Assembly (NCBI GenBank): GCA_020073215.1
Contig: JAIQFO010000002.1
Span: forward strand, 124,001 to 188,000
Direction: 5' to 3'
From: Terriglobia bacterium
Lineage (GTDB): Bacteria; Acidobacteriota; Terriglobia; Terriglobales; Acidobacteriaceae
DNA: 64,000 bases
The notes beneath the pieces are model-generated. The model searched no databases, was not told where the DNA came from, and saw only the letters and a list, made by a program, of their open reading frames with translations. This document shows positions 47,997 to 57,481 of the stretch, piece after piece (within the stretch, counting starts at the first letter, position 1; each line of letters begins with the position of its first letter). The position numbers and the translations under genes are program-made.

Positions 47997-49100
47997 CTAC
48001 TGAACCGACGCCAGGATGTAGTCCGCGAGCAATTTATCCGTCTGCTCGTGCATGCCTCGCGTGTTGTAATTGGTGCTCGTGATCGCGACCGCCATGTCGA
48101 GGTCCGGGAAAGCCAGCACCTTATTGCCTCCGTTGCCCGTCATGAAGAAGGCGCGGTAGCTTTTGCCATCGGCGGCCTTGAACGACTGCAGCCACCACAG
48201 GTAGCCGTACTCCTGGTGATCGTTAATTTCCGCGTGCGGAGTGGTGCTGGCCTCGACCCATGCCTGGTTAATCAGTTGCTGCGCGTTCGCGGATTTGTCG
48301 GGCCATTTGCCGCCGTCCAGATACAACTGTGCGATCTTGAGCAGGTCCGGACTGGTCAGCCGCAGGCCGCCTCCGGTCTGCGGGATGCCGAGCGGCGAAT
48401 AGACCCACGAGACATTCTCCGGCTTGATACCGAGCGGAGTGAAGAGCTTCTGCTGGGCATACTTATCGGTGCGTGTGCCGGTGGTTTTCTGGATCACCTC
48501 GCTCAGAGTGAACGCGCCTCCGGTGCAGTAGCTGAAATGACGGCCGTACTTTGGCGGGCCGGATTTCTCGCCGACTGTCATATGACCGGCGATAGGCAGG
48601 TCGAGGATGAATTGCGCCCAGTCTTCGATCAGGTACATGCGTTCCTCGTTGCCGCGTGAGGCATCGTTCCAATCGTCGCACTCGAGCGGCGAACTCATGG
48701 TGAGGAAGTCCTCGACCGTGATCTTGTCCTTGCGCGGATCGGGGTTTTGTAGCCTGCGCCGATGCTCGGGTAGCAAGGCGAGAATTCCTGCATCTACGCC
48801 GCTGAGTTTCTTTTCCTGGATGGCAAGTCCGATCAGAATGCTGGTGATGCTCTTGGTTGCCGAGCGCGTGTCTCGATGCGTGGCGGCATCGCCATCAAAA
48901 TAGCCTTCGTAGACCAGCTTGCCATGGCGCGCGATGAGCACGCTGCCGACCTTCTTGAACTCACCGGCCTTGATCGCCGCCTCCATCGCCTGGAGCTTGG
49001 CCGGGTTGATTTGGACCTCGGCGGTGTTGCCTTTTGTCCAGCCCGATTGGGCATTGGCCGTGAGCGACAAGAGGGCGAGCAAGAGCGTTGCGCGGATCAT
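47997..49100 (-). CDS. Serine hydrolase (class C beta-lactamase-related)
   Basis: RSATKSITSILIGLAIQEKKL (SxxK), YCTGGAFTLSEVIQKTTG (YxxG-type), C-terminal FMTGNGGNKVLAFPDLDMAV. Start ATG at 49100. Confidence 0.85.
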   Translation of the reverse strand: MIRATLLLALLSLTANAQSGWTKGNTAEVQINPAKLQAMEAAIKAGEFKKVGSVLIARHGKLVYEGYFDGDAATHRDTRSATKSITSILIGLAIQEKKLSGVDAGILALLPEHRRRLQNPDPRKDKITVEDFLTMSSPLECDDWNDASRGNEERMYLIEDWAQFILDLPIAGHMTVGEKSGPPKYGRHFSYCTGGAFTLSEVIQKTTGTRTDKYAQQKLFTPLGIKPENVSWVYSPLGIPQTGGGLRLTSPDLLKIAQLYLDGGKWPDKSANAQQLINQAWVEASTTPHAEINDHQEYGYLWWLQSFKAADGKSYRAFFMTGNGGNKVLAFPDLDMAVAITSTNYNTRGMHEQTDKLLADYILASVQ

Positions 49101-49295
49101 AGCTGGATTTGACGGGCGAGTCGGCAGAAGGTCCTGCGCGGTTAAGATTATCACGACGTCGAGATCGGGAGATTGAGTGTGCATCCGATCGCTGTACACC
49201 TTGGACGCGCGGAGCGTCGATCCAGTAGTATGGTGGGCCGGCTACAAAACGGCCGCCTGGTGCGGTTGGCCGCCCGGCGAAGGAGAGGAATCATC

Positions 49296-50660
49296 ATGGC
49301 GATAGCCACTACAAATCCAGCGACCGGCGAGGTCGTGAAGAGTTTCGAGCCTCTTACTGGGGCGCAGATTGAGCAGAAGTTGCAACTGGCGGCTTCCGCG
49401 TTCCGAAGCCATCGGCAGACGTCGTTCGCGGAACGCGCGGGCAAGATGATGCGCGCGGCCGAGATCCTGGAGAAGGAAAAGGACGAGTGCGCCCGTTTGA
49501 TGACGCTCGAAATGGGCAAGCCTTTGAAGGCCGCGGTGGGCGAGGCGCTGAAGTCCGCCACTGGATGCCGTTACTATGCCGAGCACGCCGAGAAATTTAT
49601 GGCGGACGAAATTGTGGAAGCGGGGGCGAAGCGCAGCTTCATCCGCTATCGGCCGATCGGTCCCATCCTGGCCATCATGCCGTGGAACTTTCCCTTCTGG
49701 CAGGTGTTTCGTTTTGCCGCGCCAGCGTTGATGGCGGGCAATGTCGGGCTGTTGAAACACGCTTCGAACGTTCCACAGTGCGCGCTGAAAATAGAGGACA
49801 TTCTTCACCGCGCCGGTTTTGCCGAAGGCGTGTTCCAGACGCTGCTGATCGGTTCGGGACCCGTGGATGGCATCCTGAACGACCCTCGCGTTGTGGCCGC
49901 GACGTTGACCGGCAGTGAACTGGCGGGGATTCAAGTTGGAGTTTCCGCGGCCAAGCGAATCAAGAAAGTTGTGCTGGAACTGGGCGGCAGCGATCCTTTC
50001 ATCGTGATGCCCAGCGCTGATCTGGATGCGGCGGTGGCCACTGCGGTCGACGCGCGCATTCAGAACAACGGCCAGTCTTGCATCGCGGCCAAGCGCTTTA
50101 TCGTGGCGGAAAAAATCGCGGACGAGTTCGAGCGCAAGTTCGTCGAACGCATGGCTGGGTTGCGCATCGGCGATCCCTTCGACCCGAATACTCAACTCGG
50201 TCCGCTGGTTAACGCCGACGCAGTGACTACTCTCGATGCCGACGTGAAAAAGACTGTGGCTGCTGGTGCGCGCGTGCTTACTGGTGGACATGCCTTGGAC
50301 CGTCGCGGTTACTTCTATGCGCCGACTGTGCTTGCCGACATTCCGAAAGATTCGCCGGCTTACAAGGAAGAATTCTTTGGTCCGGTCGCGTCGATCTTTC
50401 GCGTGAAGGATGTGGATCATGCAATCCAGATCGCGAACGACACTCGTTTCGGATTGGGCGCTAGCGCTTGGACGAACGATCCTGCGGAGACTGAACGGTT
50501 CATCAACGAACTCGATGCTGGAATGGTTTTCCTCAATAAGATGGTGGCTTCCGATCCGCGTTTGCCTTTTGGGGGCGTGAAGTCGTCGGGCCACGGACGC
50601 GAACTGGCGCTGCAAGGGATCCGCGAGTTTGTGAACGCTAAGACGGTTTGGATCCAGTAG
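49296..50660 (+). CDS. Aldehyde dehydrogenase, NAD(P)-dependent succinate-semialdehyde dehydrogenase-like
   Basis: IMPWNFPFWQVFRFAAPALMAGNVGLLKHASNVP; VVLELGGSDPFIVMPSADLDAAV; NNGQSCIAAKRFIV. Confidence 0.93.
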   Translation: MAIATTNPATGEVVKSFEPLTGAQIEQKLQLAASAFRSHRQTSFAERAGKMMRAAEILEKEKDECARLMTLEMGKPLKAAVGEALKSATGCRYYAEHAEKFMADEIVEAGAKRSFIRYRPIGPILAIMPWNFPFWQVFRFAAPALMAGNVGLLKHASNVPQCALKIEDILHRAGFAEGVFQTLLIGSGPVDGILNDPRVVAATLTGSELAGIQVGVSAAKRIKKVVLELGGSDPFIVMPSADLDAAVATAVDARIQNNGQSCIAAKRFIVAEKIADEFERKFVERMAGLRIGDPFDPNTQLGPLVNADAVTTLDADVKKTVAAGARVLTGGHALDRRGYFYAPTVLADIPKDSPAYKEEFFGPVASIFRVKDVDHAIQIANDTRFGLGASAWTNDPAETERFINELDAGMVFLNKMVASDPRLPFGGVKSSGHGRELALQGIREFVNAKTVWIQ

Positions 50661-50773
50661 TTTTCTCCGTCTGTTCGCCTGAAAATAAATTTTTTGGTGG
50701 TCGCTTGGAAGGATGGATTTTTCTGCGTTTGGTGTTTACTGGTCGGTAACGGGGGTACCCCCCCTCCCATGAC

Positions 50774-50867
50774 CGGTCTTTTGGAATCAATACTTTAGTC
50801 GGGTTCTCCCGCCAGGTCTTTGAGGAATAAAGACTTATAGGTAAAGTCTTTATTCTTCTTTCACTTA
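50774..50867. repeat. Second cluster of the AAAGTCTTTATTCCTCAAAGACCTGGCGG-type repeat (inverted relative to 8872-9178)
   Basis: CCGCCAGGTCTTTGAGGAATAAAGACTT and GGTCTTTTGGAATCAATACTTTAG units. Confidence 0.6.
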
Positions 50868-51227
50868 GGGGCGTTTCCGCAGCCGGTTCGGGCTCTGGGA
50901 TGTGGCTTTTGCTTCCTCGCGGCGTTGGACCCCCATTTCGTCCCGATCAAAAAGTCAAGCTTGACAAAACCGAGGCCGGGAGAGGGAGGCCTATTCCTGC
51001 GTCATGGCCACCCGCCGACGGGCGCGAAACTTGGCTTAGGAGAGCCAGCCCGGGCTTCCCTCAGTTTGTCGAAAGAAACTGTCAAAGAACGAGGTGTTGC
51101 CAGGACTGACCTACTTCTATTCTAACTCGGTAAGTCAAGCGGGAAAGGTAGGGACGGGGTTGCGGAGTCGGACGATGTTGGCGGCTCGGCAGGCCACTTC
51201 TCGAAAAGCGCGCGAAGCGGCGCACCC

Positions 51228-51374
51228 CGAGTTATTTCGGTACACGTTCAAAGGCAGACCCGGGTTATACTTCCCCGTTCAAGTGGCCCACCCGCCGCAC
51301 CTCCAGTTATTTCGGTACACGTTCAAAGGCAAACCCGCGTTATACTTCCCCGTTAAAGTGGCCCACCCGCCCAC
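51228..51374. repeat. Two-copy tandem repeat, 75-bp period
   Basis: GTTATTTCGGTACACGTTCAAAGGCARACCCGSGTTATACTTCCCCGTTMAAGTGGCCCACCCGCC at 51231 and again at 51306. Confidence 0.85.
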
Positions 51375-51437
51375 GGTGGCATAGTATTCTGTATCTCAGG
51401 CCGAATACCGGCCTAAACCGACGACAAGGAAGCATCT

Positions 51438-53012
51438 CTGGACTTCAAACGCATTAGCTTCACGAACAGCCGAGCAGCGAGCGGCGAGCACGTGTGTTTT
51501 CTAGTCGATGATAACTGGGACGACTTTGGTTACAAGACGCTTTTTCATTTGATCTATTTTGATGAAAAAGGCTCGCGAAGAGAACTCGGTCTGTTGAAAA
51601 TCATGAAGCGTGGTATGAAACTTGGACGAGTTGAAGTCAAGGACCATTTTCGGAAGCTCGACAAGACATACGCCTCTCTAGGCACCGATCAGAAGTTCTA
51701 TGAGAACATTACAGCCCTTGGCCCTGGAGTTGCCCAAGAAGTACTCGAGAGTCTCCGAGATGCGGCGTGGGACACGGAAATATATAGCCGGTTCAGGGAA
51801 GAGGATCCCTTTACGACCTCGCTAATGAGAGGGGTGAGAAACGCGGACGTTCGGAAGTTCGCCGATATTGCACACGGCCGGGCAACCTTAACCCCATATC
51901 GATTTGAGTACATGTTCCCAAATTCCGAAGGTCCGGGACTTCTTTTCCAAGTTACACCTCACGTTTTACCACCAACGAACATACACATAATCATCGGCCG
52001 CAATGGGGTGGGCAAGACGTGGTTGATCAATTCGTTGATTCACCTTCTATGCGACGGAGAATCCGCAAGTTCTGAGGCTGGGCGTCTCACGTTTACCATC
52101 CCTAGCGACGGGGAGGATGGGGACGGGACATTCGCAAACCTGATCAATGTAGCTTTCAGCGCGTTTGATGAAGTGGAATTTCCTGCCTCTCAAAAAGGCA
52201 CAAAGTCAGGCATCCAGTTGTCCTACATCGGTCTTCGGCGCCCAATCAAGACGCTAAAATCGCTGTCTGAGAGAACCAAAGGCATCAGCAGCAGAGACTC
52301 CAAGTCGACTCAAAAGACGCAATTAAAATCCCTCGGCGAGCTAGCAAATGAATTCTTAAATAGCCTTCTCATCTGTTTGCGCAGCTCGAAGAAAGACCTT
52401 TGGCTCTCGACTATGGCCATTTTGGAGAGTGATCCCATCTTCGGCAGCATGTGCCTGCGCGAACTGGCGGGCTGCGACGAGGAGGACATCACAAGACGGG
52501 CGAAACGCTTGTTTCTCTCGGGGAGCTCCGGGCATAAGATCGTTTTGTTGAGTCTTACGAGGCTCGTGGAGCTTGTTGAAGAGAGGACCCTCGTCCTGGT
52601 CGATGAGCCTGAGGCGCATCTTCATCCTCCCCTACAGTCCTCGTTTATCAGAGCTCTTTCGTCATTGCTGACCGTGCGCAATGGTTTGGCCATCCTTGCT
52701 ACTCACTCTCCCGTGATGTTGCAGGAAGTTCCGCGGGATTGTGTGTGGCTTCTCTTCAGAGAAGGAGCGGATACGTCCAGTCAACGGCCGCAGATAGAGA
52801 CATTTGCGGAAAATCTAGGAGTCCTCACCCGCGAAGTGTTCCGGCTAGAAATTACGCAGAGCGGTTACCACACTCTGCTGAGGGATGCTGTTAGGTCGAG
52901 TGAATCTATCGAGCAATTATTTGCAGATTTCCGAGAGCATCTTGGCACCGAGGGGAGGGCCGTCGCACGGAGTATTTGGAGACACAAGAGCCTGGGCGGC
53001 GAGCAAGATTGA
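51438..53012 (+). CDS. AAA/ABC-type ATPase, PtuA (Septu)-like; probable CTG (or GTG at 51492) start
   Basis: Walker A IIGRNGVGKTWL, Walker B LVLVDEPEAHLHPPL; in-frame upstream codons give LDFKRISFTNSRAASGEHVCFLVDD after AAGGA. Confidence 0.75.
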   Translation: MDFKRISFTNSRAASGEHVCFLVDDNWDDFGYKTLFHLIYFDEKGSRRELGLLKIMKRGMKLGRVEVKDHFRKLDKTYASLGTDQKFYENITALGPGVAQEVLESLRDAAWDTEIYSRFREEDPFTTSLMRGVRNADVRKFADIAHGRATLTPYRFEYMFPNSEGPGLLFQVTPHVLPPTNIHIIIGRNGVGKTWLINSLIHLLCDGESASSEAGRLTFTIPSDGEDGDGTFANLINVAFSAFDEVEFPASQKGTKSGIQLSYIGLRRPIKTLKSLSERTKGISSRDSKSTQKTQLKSLGELANEFLNSLLICLRSSKKDLWLSTMAILESDPIFGSMCLRELAGCDEEDITRRAKRLFLSGSSGHKIVLLSLTRLVELVEERTLVLVDEPEAHLHPPLQSSFIRALSSLLTVRNGLAILATHSPVMLQEVPRDCVWLLFREGADTSSQRPQIETFAENLGVLTREVFRLEITQSGYHTLLRDAVRSSESIEQLFADFREHLGTEGRAVARSIWRHKSLGGEQD

Positions 53013-53872
53013 TGTATCACTTGCCTTTACCAGCCGCGCAAATAGCCGAGCTATATCCGAATTGTGCTAATAGGGCTGGCAACCTGCAGCTGCGAACAGC
53101 GTTACTTCAAGAAGGCGAGAGAGTCATTCAGCGCTCAGCTACTTACAACCAAATGGCACAAACGTCGACTCTTTATCAAATCGCTCAAGAAAATGCGGTG
53201 CATGTAAGTAATGCTGAGCTAAGTAATCTATACGAACGGGCACTCGTGAATGGCGGGGAACGTCCGACATACTTGGCCATCCGTGGAGCGGGTCTTTTCG
53301 GGCGATGCCCCCTGTGCGCCCAGCGCGATGTGGGGACATTGGATCATTACCTGCCAAGGGCATCTTTCCCAGAATTTGCGGTTCTCCCGGTGAATCTGGT
53401 GCCGTGCTGCTTCGATTGTAATCACGCCAAGCGAGAGCACACGCCAGCCGCTTTCGCAGAACAAATGTTCCACCCCTATTTCGACGATTGGAACGACCTA
53501 GAACTAATTCAAGCTACCATTGTTGTGGAAGACGCGGTTTACGCTGAGTTTGCCGTCAACGTTGATACATTACACCCTGTGGTTGCCGATCGTGCGGCTG
53601 CGCATTTCGAGACACTGGGTCTGGCGGCCCTCTATTCGGGTCACGCAAGCGTCGAACTTGTCCAGAGGAGAGCCGGTTTCTTGCTCACATTTGAGAATGG
53701 AGGGCCTGAGGCTCTTCAGGCGGAGCTATTGCGGGAGTCTCAAAGCAGGCGCGTACCTTTTCCAAACGCCTGGCAACCGGTGCTCTATCGAGCATTGGCT
53801 GACAGCGATGAGTTCGTTAATGGCGGCTTTTACGCCATCGATGATCAATTAGAAGTGGCGGGGGCTGATTAG
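53012..53872 (+). CDS. HNH endonuclease, PtuB (Septu)-like
   Basis: CPLCAQRDVGTLDHYLPRASFPEFAVLPVNLVPCCFDCNHAKREH; ATG overlaps the ATPase stop (TGATG). Confidence 0.75.
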   Translation: MYHLPLPAAQIAELYPNCANRAGNLQLRTALLQEGERVIQRSATYNQMAQTSTLYQIAQENAVHVSNAELSNLYERALVNGGERPTYLAIRGAGLFGRCPLCAQRDVGTLDHYLPRASFPEFAVLPVNLVPCCFDCNHAKREHTPAAFAEQMFHPYFDDWNDLELIQATIVVEDAVYAEFAVNVDTLHPVVADRAAAHFETLGLAALYSGHASVELVQRRAGFLLTFENGGPEALQAELLRESQSRRVPFPNAWQPVLYRALADSDEFVNGGFYAIDDQLEVAGAD

Positions 53873-53957
53873 CCTCGGTCTAGAATCGGAGTCCGTTAAA
53901 GGATAGGCCAGCCCCCCGTTGAAGAACACTCTCGATCGAGGCCGAGAAGGACTTTAT

Positions 53958-54758
53958 ATGCTCAAGCGAATCCTCCCCTATGTTGGCCCGTTGATCGGGC
54001 TCATTGGCATCTCGTTGGCACTCTATTTCCACGCTCAGTCGGTTCAGGATAGAAAACCACTTTATTATGTGGGACAACGTGCCACAATCGTGGACTCTGC
54101 CGTGGCAATACCCTCCCCTCTTCAAGTGCTCTACCAAGGGCACCCCATAGGGAACACGAACGTGGTTGAATTGGTTTTATATTTCTGGAATGGTGGCAAA
54201 TTGCCCATCAGGAAAGAGGACGTACTTGAACCGGTTGCGATACAGTTGGCGTCAGGCGAAATACTGGAATCGCGGGCGCTACACATAAGCCGGTCGGTCA
54301 CAGAGTTCGAAATCCATCCGGTGTCCGAATCATCACGAAACGTGTTGCCTGTGTCATTCGCAATTCTAGAACACGATGATGGGGCCGCAATCCAGATCAT
54401 CTATGCGGGGAAGTCTGACACCGCTATCGCCGTTAACGGAACGATAGTTGGGGCTGGCAATCCTCGCTTTTTCTCGGAGGGTCGTCAGTTGCGCAACCCC
54501 GAGGAGGCTGCTCGGAAGATGAAGCGGGTGGATCGCGTTATGGCTTACATCCCATGGTTAGGAACAGCGATTCTTCTTATTCTCATGGCTGTCTCTGTTC
54601 TGGTGTTTAGACGGTCTGATCAAGGCCCATACACGTCGAGGATGAAATCCGCGACGATAGTTTTGGGGATAACCGCGCTCTTGTATCTGGGAATGGACAT
54701 TGTTGAATTTCATGAAAGCCATAGGCCGGAGGTTCCATACAGCGTTCTTGGGCATTAG
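53958..54758 (+). CDS. Hypothetical protein with N-terminal and C-terminal TM helices, next to the ATPase/HNH pair
   Basis: ILPYVGPLIGLIGISLALYF and IPWLGTAILLILMAVSVLVF hydrophobic stretches. Start ATG at 53958. Confidence 0.5.
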   Translation: MLKRILPYVGPLIGLIGISLALYFHAQSVQDRKPLYYVGQRATIVDSAVAIPSPLQVLYQGHPIGNTNVVELVLYFWNGGKLPIRKEDVLEPVAIQLASGEILESRALHISRSVTEFEIHPVSESSRNVLPVSFAILEHDDGAAIQIIYAGKSDTAIAVNGTIVGAGNPRFFSEGRQLRNPEEAARKMKRVDRVMAYIPWLGTAILLILMAVSVLVFRRSDQGPYTSRMKSATIVLGITALLYLGMDIVEFHESHRPEVPYSVLGH

Positions 54759-54822
54759 CCGGTGGGGGCTGGTCCAGCCTTTTCCACGACCATTCTTCCC
54801 TTCCCATAACGAAACGTGGGTG

Positions 54823-54852
54823 CCCCATTCTTGCGTTCTTTGCAAGGGCGGG
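54823..54852. repeat. Degenerate copy of the CCCACCCTTGC..GCAAGGGTGGG REP-like hairpin
   Basis: CCCCATTCTTGCGTTCTTTGCAAGGGCGGG, 32 bp upstream of the RAYT fragment. Confidence 0.6.
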
Positions 54853-54883
54853 CCGCGATACTCCTGCTAGCATAAACCTTGTC

Positions 54884-55126
54884 ATGCCGCGCGGCCTGCA
54901 TCGATACTACGTCGCCGGACACCTGCTCTTTATCACGTGCTCTTGCTATCGGCGCCTGCCTCTTTTGCGATCCGCGCGGAGCCGTGAACGCTTCCTCTCC
55001 GGGTTAGAACAAACTCGAAAGCGCTACCGGTTCGTGGTGGTGTGCCAGCGGAAGGCTGCGCCAAGTAGGGGTCCTTCGACTCCGCAGAAACTTCACTTCG
55101 TGAAGTTCCTGCTCCGCTCAGGATGA
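54884..55126 (+). pseudogene. Truncated REP-associated (IS200-like, RAYT) tyrosine transposase
   Basis: MPRGLHRYYVAGHLLFITCSCYRRLPLLRSARSRERFLSGLEQTRKRYRFVVV then runs into REP-type sequence; no HUH motif or catalytic region. Confidence 0.75.
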
Positions 55127-55138
55127 CAGTTTGGTTGC

Positions 55139-56632
55139 TTAGGATGACAGTTTTGTTGGGCTTGATGACGAGAGCGCGAACGTTAAGTTTTCACGCACCA
55201 CTGTAGCTCTGGCGCCTTGCAACAGGTTCTGAATCACGTCGGCTGCGGTGTAGGTTGAGGCTCCGGGCGGCAAGAAACGTTTGATTCCTGTCAGGTCGTT
55301 TCCGGAGGTGACCATGCCGTATTCCACGAACTTGCCGTTTCTTGCCTGGGGATGGCCTATGTTCGCCATCAAGGCATTGCAGAGGCATTTCCTTCCTACT
55401 GTGTTCTCGGCTTTGCCTCCCTTCGAAACGTAAACGGTCACCGGCTCGGCTGAGCAGCGGTAGTCTATGGCGCCTTCGGGCGTTCGGTAGGATTCCCTCA
55501 GGTAGCCCAAATCGCAAATTCTGGGGCGGGCGGAATAGATCTCCTGCTCGGAGACCGTACCTTCTAATTGCGCCACTTTGAAGGGGAAATTGGTTGGGGA
55601 GGCTACCGAGTCGGTAAAGACGCGAGCTTTGGCGGAAACGGATTTTCCGATCAGCGCCTGCTTGTAGTCTTCTCGCAGGCCCGATTCCTCGCAGAAGGCA
55701 AAAGCCGTGCCTACCTGGACGCCGGTGGCTCCGGCGGCTAAGGCTTCGGCCAGCTTTTCGGGCCAGCCGAATCCTCCGGCTAGCCAGAAGGGGACGCCGA
55801 GGGCGCGGATTTTTTCCAGATCGACTTGATCGCGCTCGCCGTAGATCGCTTCTCCGGCTTCGTCTAACTGGAGCTTGCCTCGCGGCGGGGCGTTGTGGCC
55901 TCCGGCGGTCCATCCTTCAATCACGAAGCCATCGACCGCGCCGTCGGCCTTCTTCAGGAGGGTGGTCGCCAAGGTATTCGAGGCAATTATGGCCAGGAAC
56001 TTCGGACGGGAGAGGGGCGGGAGGTCGCGGCCCAGAAATTCTTTCGGAGCGAAGACCATGGTTCGGTCGTCATCTTCTTGCGCTCCGGTTACCTGCAGGA
56101 GATAGGTGGCGGGCTCGTGGTTGGCGAAACGATCTAGGACTCCGGGAATTTTCAGGGGCACACCGGCGCCCATGAGGATGTAGCCCACGCCCGCTAGCAT
56201 GGCGCCGTAGATGGAGGGCAAATGGGGGAGTTGAACTTTTTCCAGGTAATTGATGCCCACGGGATGGTCGTGACCTTCGCGGGCCAGGAAAACTTCTACA
56301 AAATTGGCCGCTACGCAGAGTTCCTGGAGCTCGCGGGGGGCGTCCTTGGCATGCGAGGGCACGGGCTTGTAGGGGGCTCTTTCGGTCTTGCCGCCGGGGA
56401 TGTAATACGTCTGCCAAATGCGGTCGGCGATTTCGGGGATGGGAAAGTGATCGAGAGCGCGGCGCATGTGAGCGCCGGGATCGCCGTCTTGCAGGCGGCG
56501 GGCCAGGATCGAGTCTAGAGCCGTGCCGGATACGACGCCTAGCTGGCCGAGCTTCGACACGGCTTGCGCGAGGCGCCAGCTGGAGACGCCAGCACCCATT
56601 CCACCTTGGATGATTGTTGGAAAATTGCTCAT
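55139..56632 (-). CDS. Nitronate monooxygenase (2-nitropropane dioxygenase)-like
   Basis: IIQGGMGAGVSSWRLAQAVSKLGQLGVVSGTALD; VEGW-type GFVIEGWTAGGHNAPPRG; WLAGGFGWPEKLAEALAAGATGVQVGTAFAF. Confidence 0.85.
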   Translation of the reverse strand: MSNFPTIIQGGMGAGVSSWRLAQAVSKLGQLGVVSGTALDSILARRLQDGDPGAHMRRALDHFPIPEIADRIWQTYYIPGGKTERAPYKPVPSHAKDAPRELQELCVAANFVEVFLAREGHDHPVGINYLEKVQLPHLPSIYGAMLAGVGYILMGAGVPLKIPGVLDRFANHEPATYLLQVTGAQEDDDRTMVFAPKEFLGRDLPPLSRPKFLAIIASNTLATTLLKKADGAVDGFVIEGWTAGGHNAPPRGKLQLDEAGEAIYGERDQVDLEKIRALGVPFWLAGGFGWPEKLAEALAAGATGVQVGTAFAFCEESGLREDYKQALIGKSVSAKARVFTDSVASPTNFPFKVAQLEGTVSEQEIYSARPRICDLGYLRESYRTPEGAIDYRCSAEPVTVYVSKGGKAENTVGRKCLCNALMANIGHPQARNGKFVEYGMVTSGNDLTGIKRFLPPGASTYTAADVIQNLLQGARATVVRENLTFALSSSSPTKLSS

Positions 56633-56901
56633 GATAGAACGCTCGCAGCAAAAACTTGATTATTTCAAGAATGCTCGATTCGAATTGTCTGAATTCTGTA
56701 ATAGTTCTACGTTCTTGCCAGCCCGGCTAGGGAGGAGATCGACCATCCTCGGGGTGGTCGAAGTGATTCTCGTGTGCTGCTTGCGGCCCTTAACGGTCGG
56801 TGGTGAAAGTCCAATCCCCGATCCCAGCGCCTAAAGGCGCATTCATAACGCAGTATTTTCGGCATGCCTGAAGGCATGCCCTGATACGAAACATATTTTC
56901 A

Positions 56902-57471
56902 CTACAGGCTCTTAAGATCGCTCGGTACGAGCTTCACTTTCCTGCGGCCTGCCATTTCTTCCGCCATGGCCATTTTTTCTTCTCTGGACAATATGCGGGC
57001 TGCCAACGGAAATACCACGCTCTCTTCGACGCTGATGTGCTGCTTGTACATCTCGGCGAGATGGGCAACGTCTTGGCGGAATTGCTCGACCTGGGAGCGG
57101 GAGAGATTGCCGGTCGAAAGATATTGCGTTCCGAGGCGTTCTACATTGGCGTGGAGCGGGGCGGCCCAGCGGTGGTCCTGCTCAAGCTGTTCCAGCTTTG
57201 AAAATGCAGACTCGCTTTCGGGATTGTGGATCTGACGCAGGCGGGGGAAAAGCGACTCTTCCTCGTCGGCGGTGTGCTTGGGGGCGGCTTGCTGGAAGTA
57301 GCGCAAGGCGGACTCCAGCGCCCGGCTGGTCTCTTCCGTTGGCGGATGGTCGATGACTTGCGCAACGGCCTGGAGCGTACCTAGAAACATCTCGACACGG
57401 CGGTGGCAGTCGGAGAGCAGGCCGGTGGGGTCGGTAAAGTTGTGCGTCTTGGCTCCAATTTGAACAGGCAT
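56902..57471 (-). CDS. Hemerythrin HHE domain protein
   Basis: CHRRVEMFLGTLQ..HTADEEESLFPRL..LEQDHRWAAPLHANVERL..HISVEESVVFPLA. Confidence 0.85.
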   Translation of the reverse strand: MPVQIGAKTHNFTDPTGLLSDCHRRVEMFLGTLQAVAQVIDHPPTEETSRALESALRYFQQAAPKHTADEEESLFPRLRQIHNPESESAFSKLEQLEQDHRWAAPLHANVERLGTQYLSTGNLSRSQVEQFRQDVAHLAEMYKQHISVEESVVFPLAARILSREEKMAMAEEMAGRRKVKLVPSDLKSL

Positions 57472-57481
57472 AAGGTTCAGT

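Noticed and set aside
49242-50615. 457-aa minus-strand ORF
   Set aside because: Antisense to the aldehyde dehydrogenase gene.
51228-51374. CRISPR array
   Set aside because: Only two contiguous 75-bp units with no spacers, and no cas genes nearby.
51094-51384. 96-aa ORF spanning the 75-bp tandem repeat
   Set aside because: No homology recognised and no ribosome-binding site evident; the repeat explains the open frame.
51438-53872. Complete retron (type I-A/Ec78-like) using PtuAB
   Set aside because: No reverse transcriptase ORF and no msr/msd structure recognised nearby.
56834-56890. Functional RNA (GCGCCTAAAGGCGC and GGCATGCCTGAAGGCATGCC hairpins)
   Set aside because: Resembles generic intergenic palindromic repeats, with a similar arrangement at 45190-45262; no evidence for a specific RNA class.
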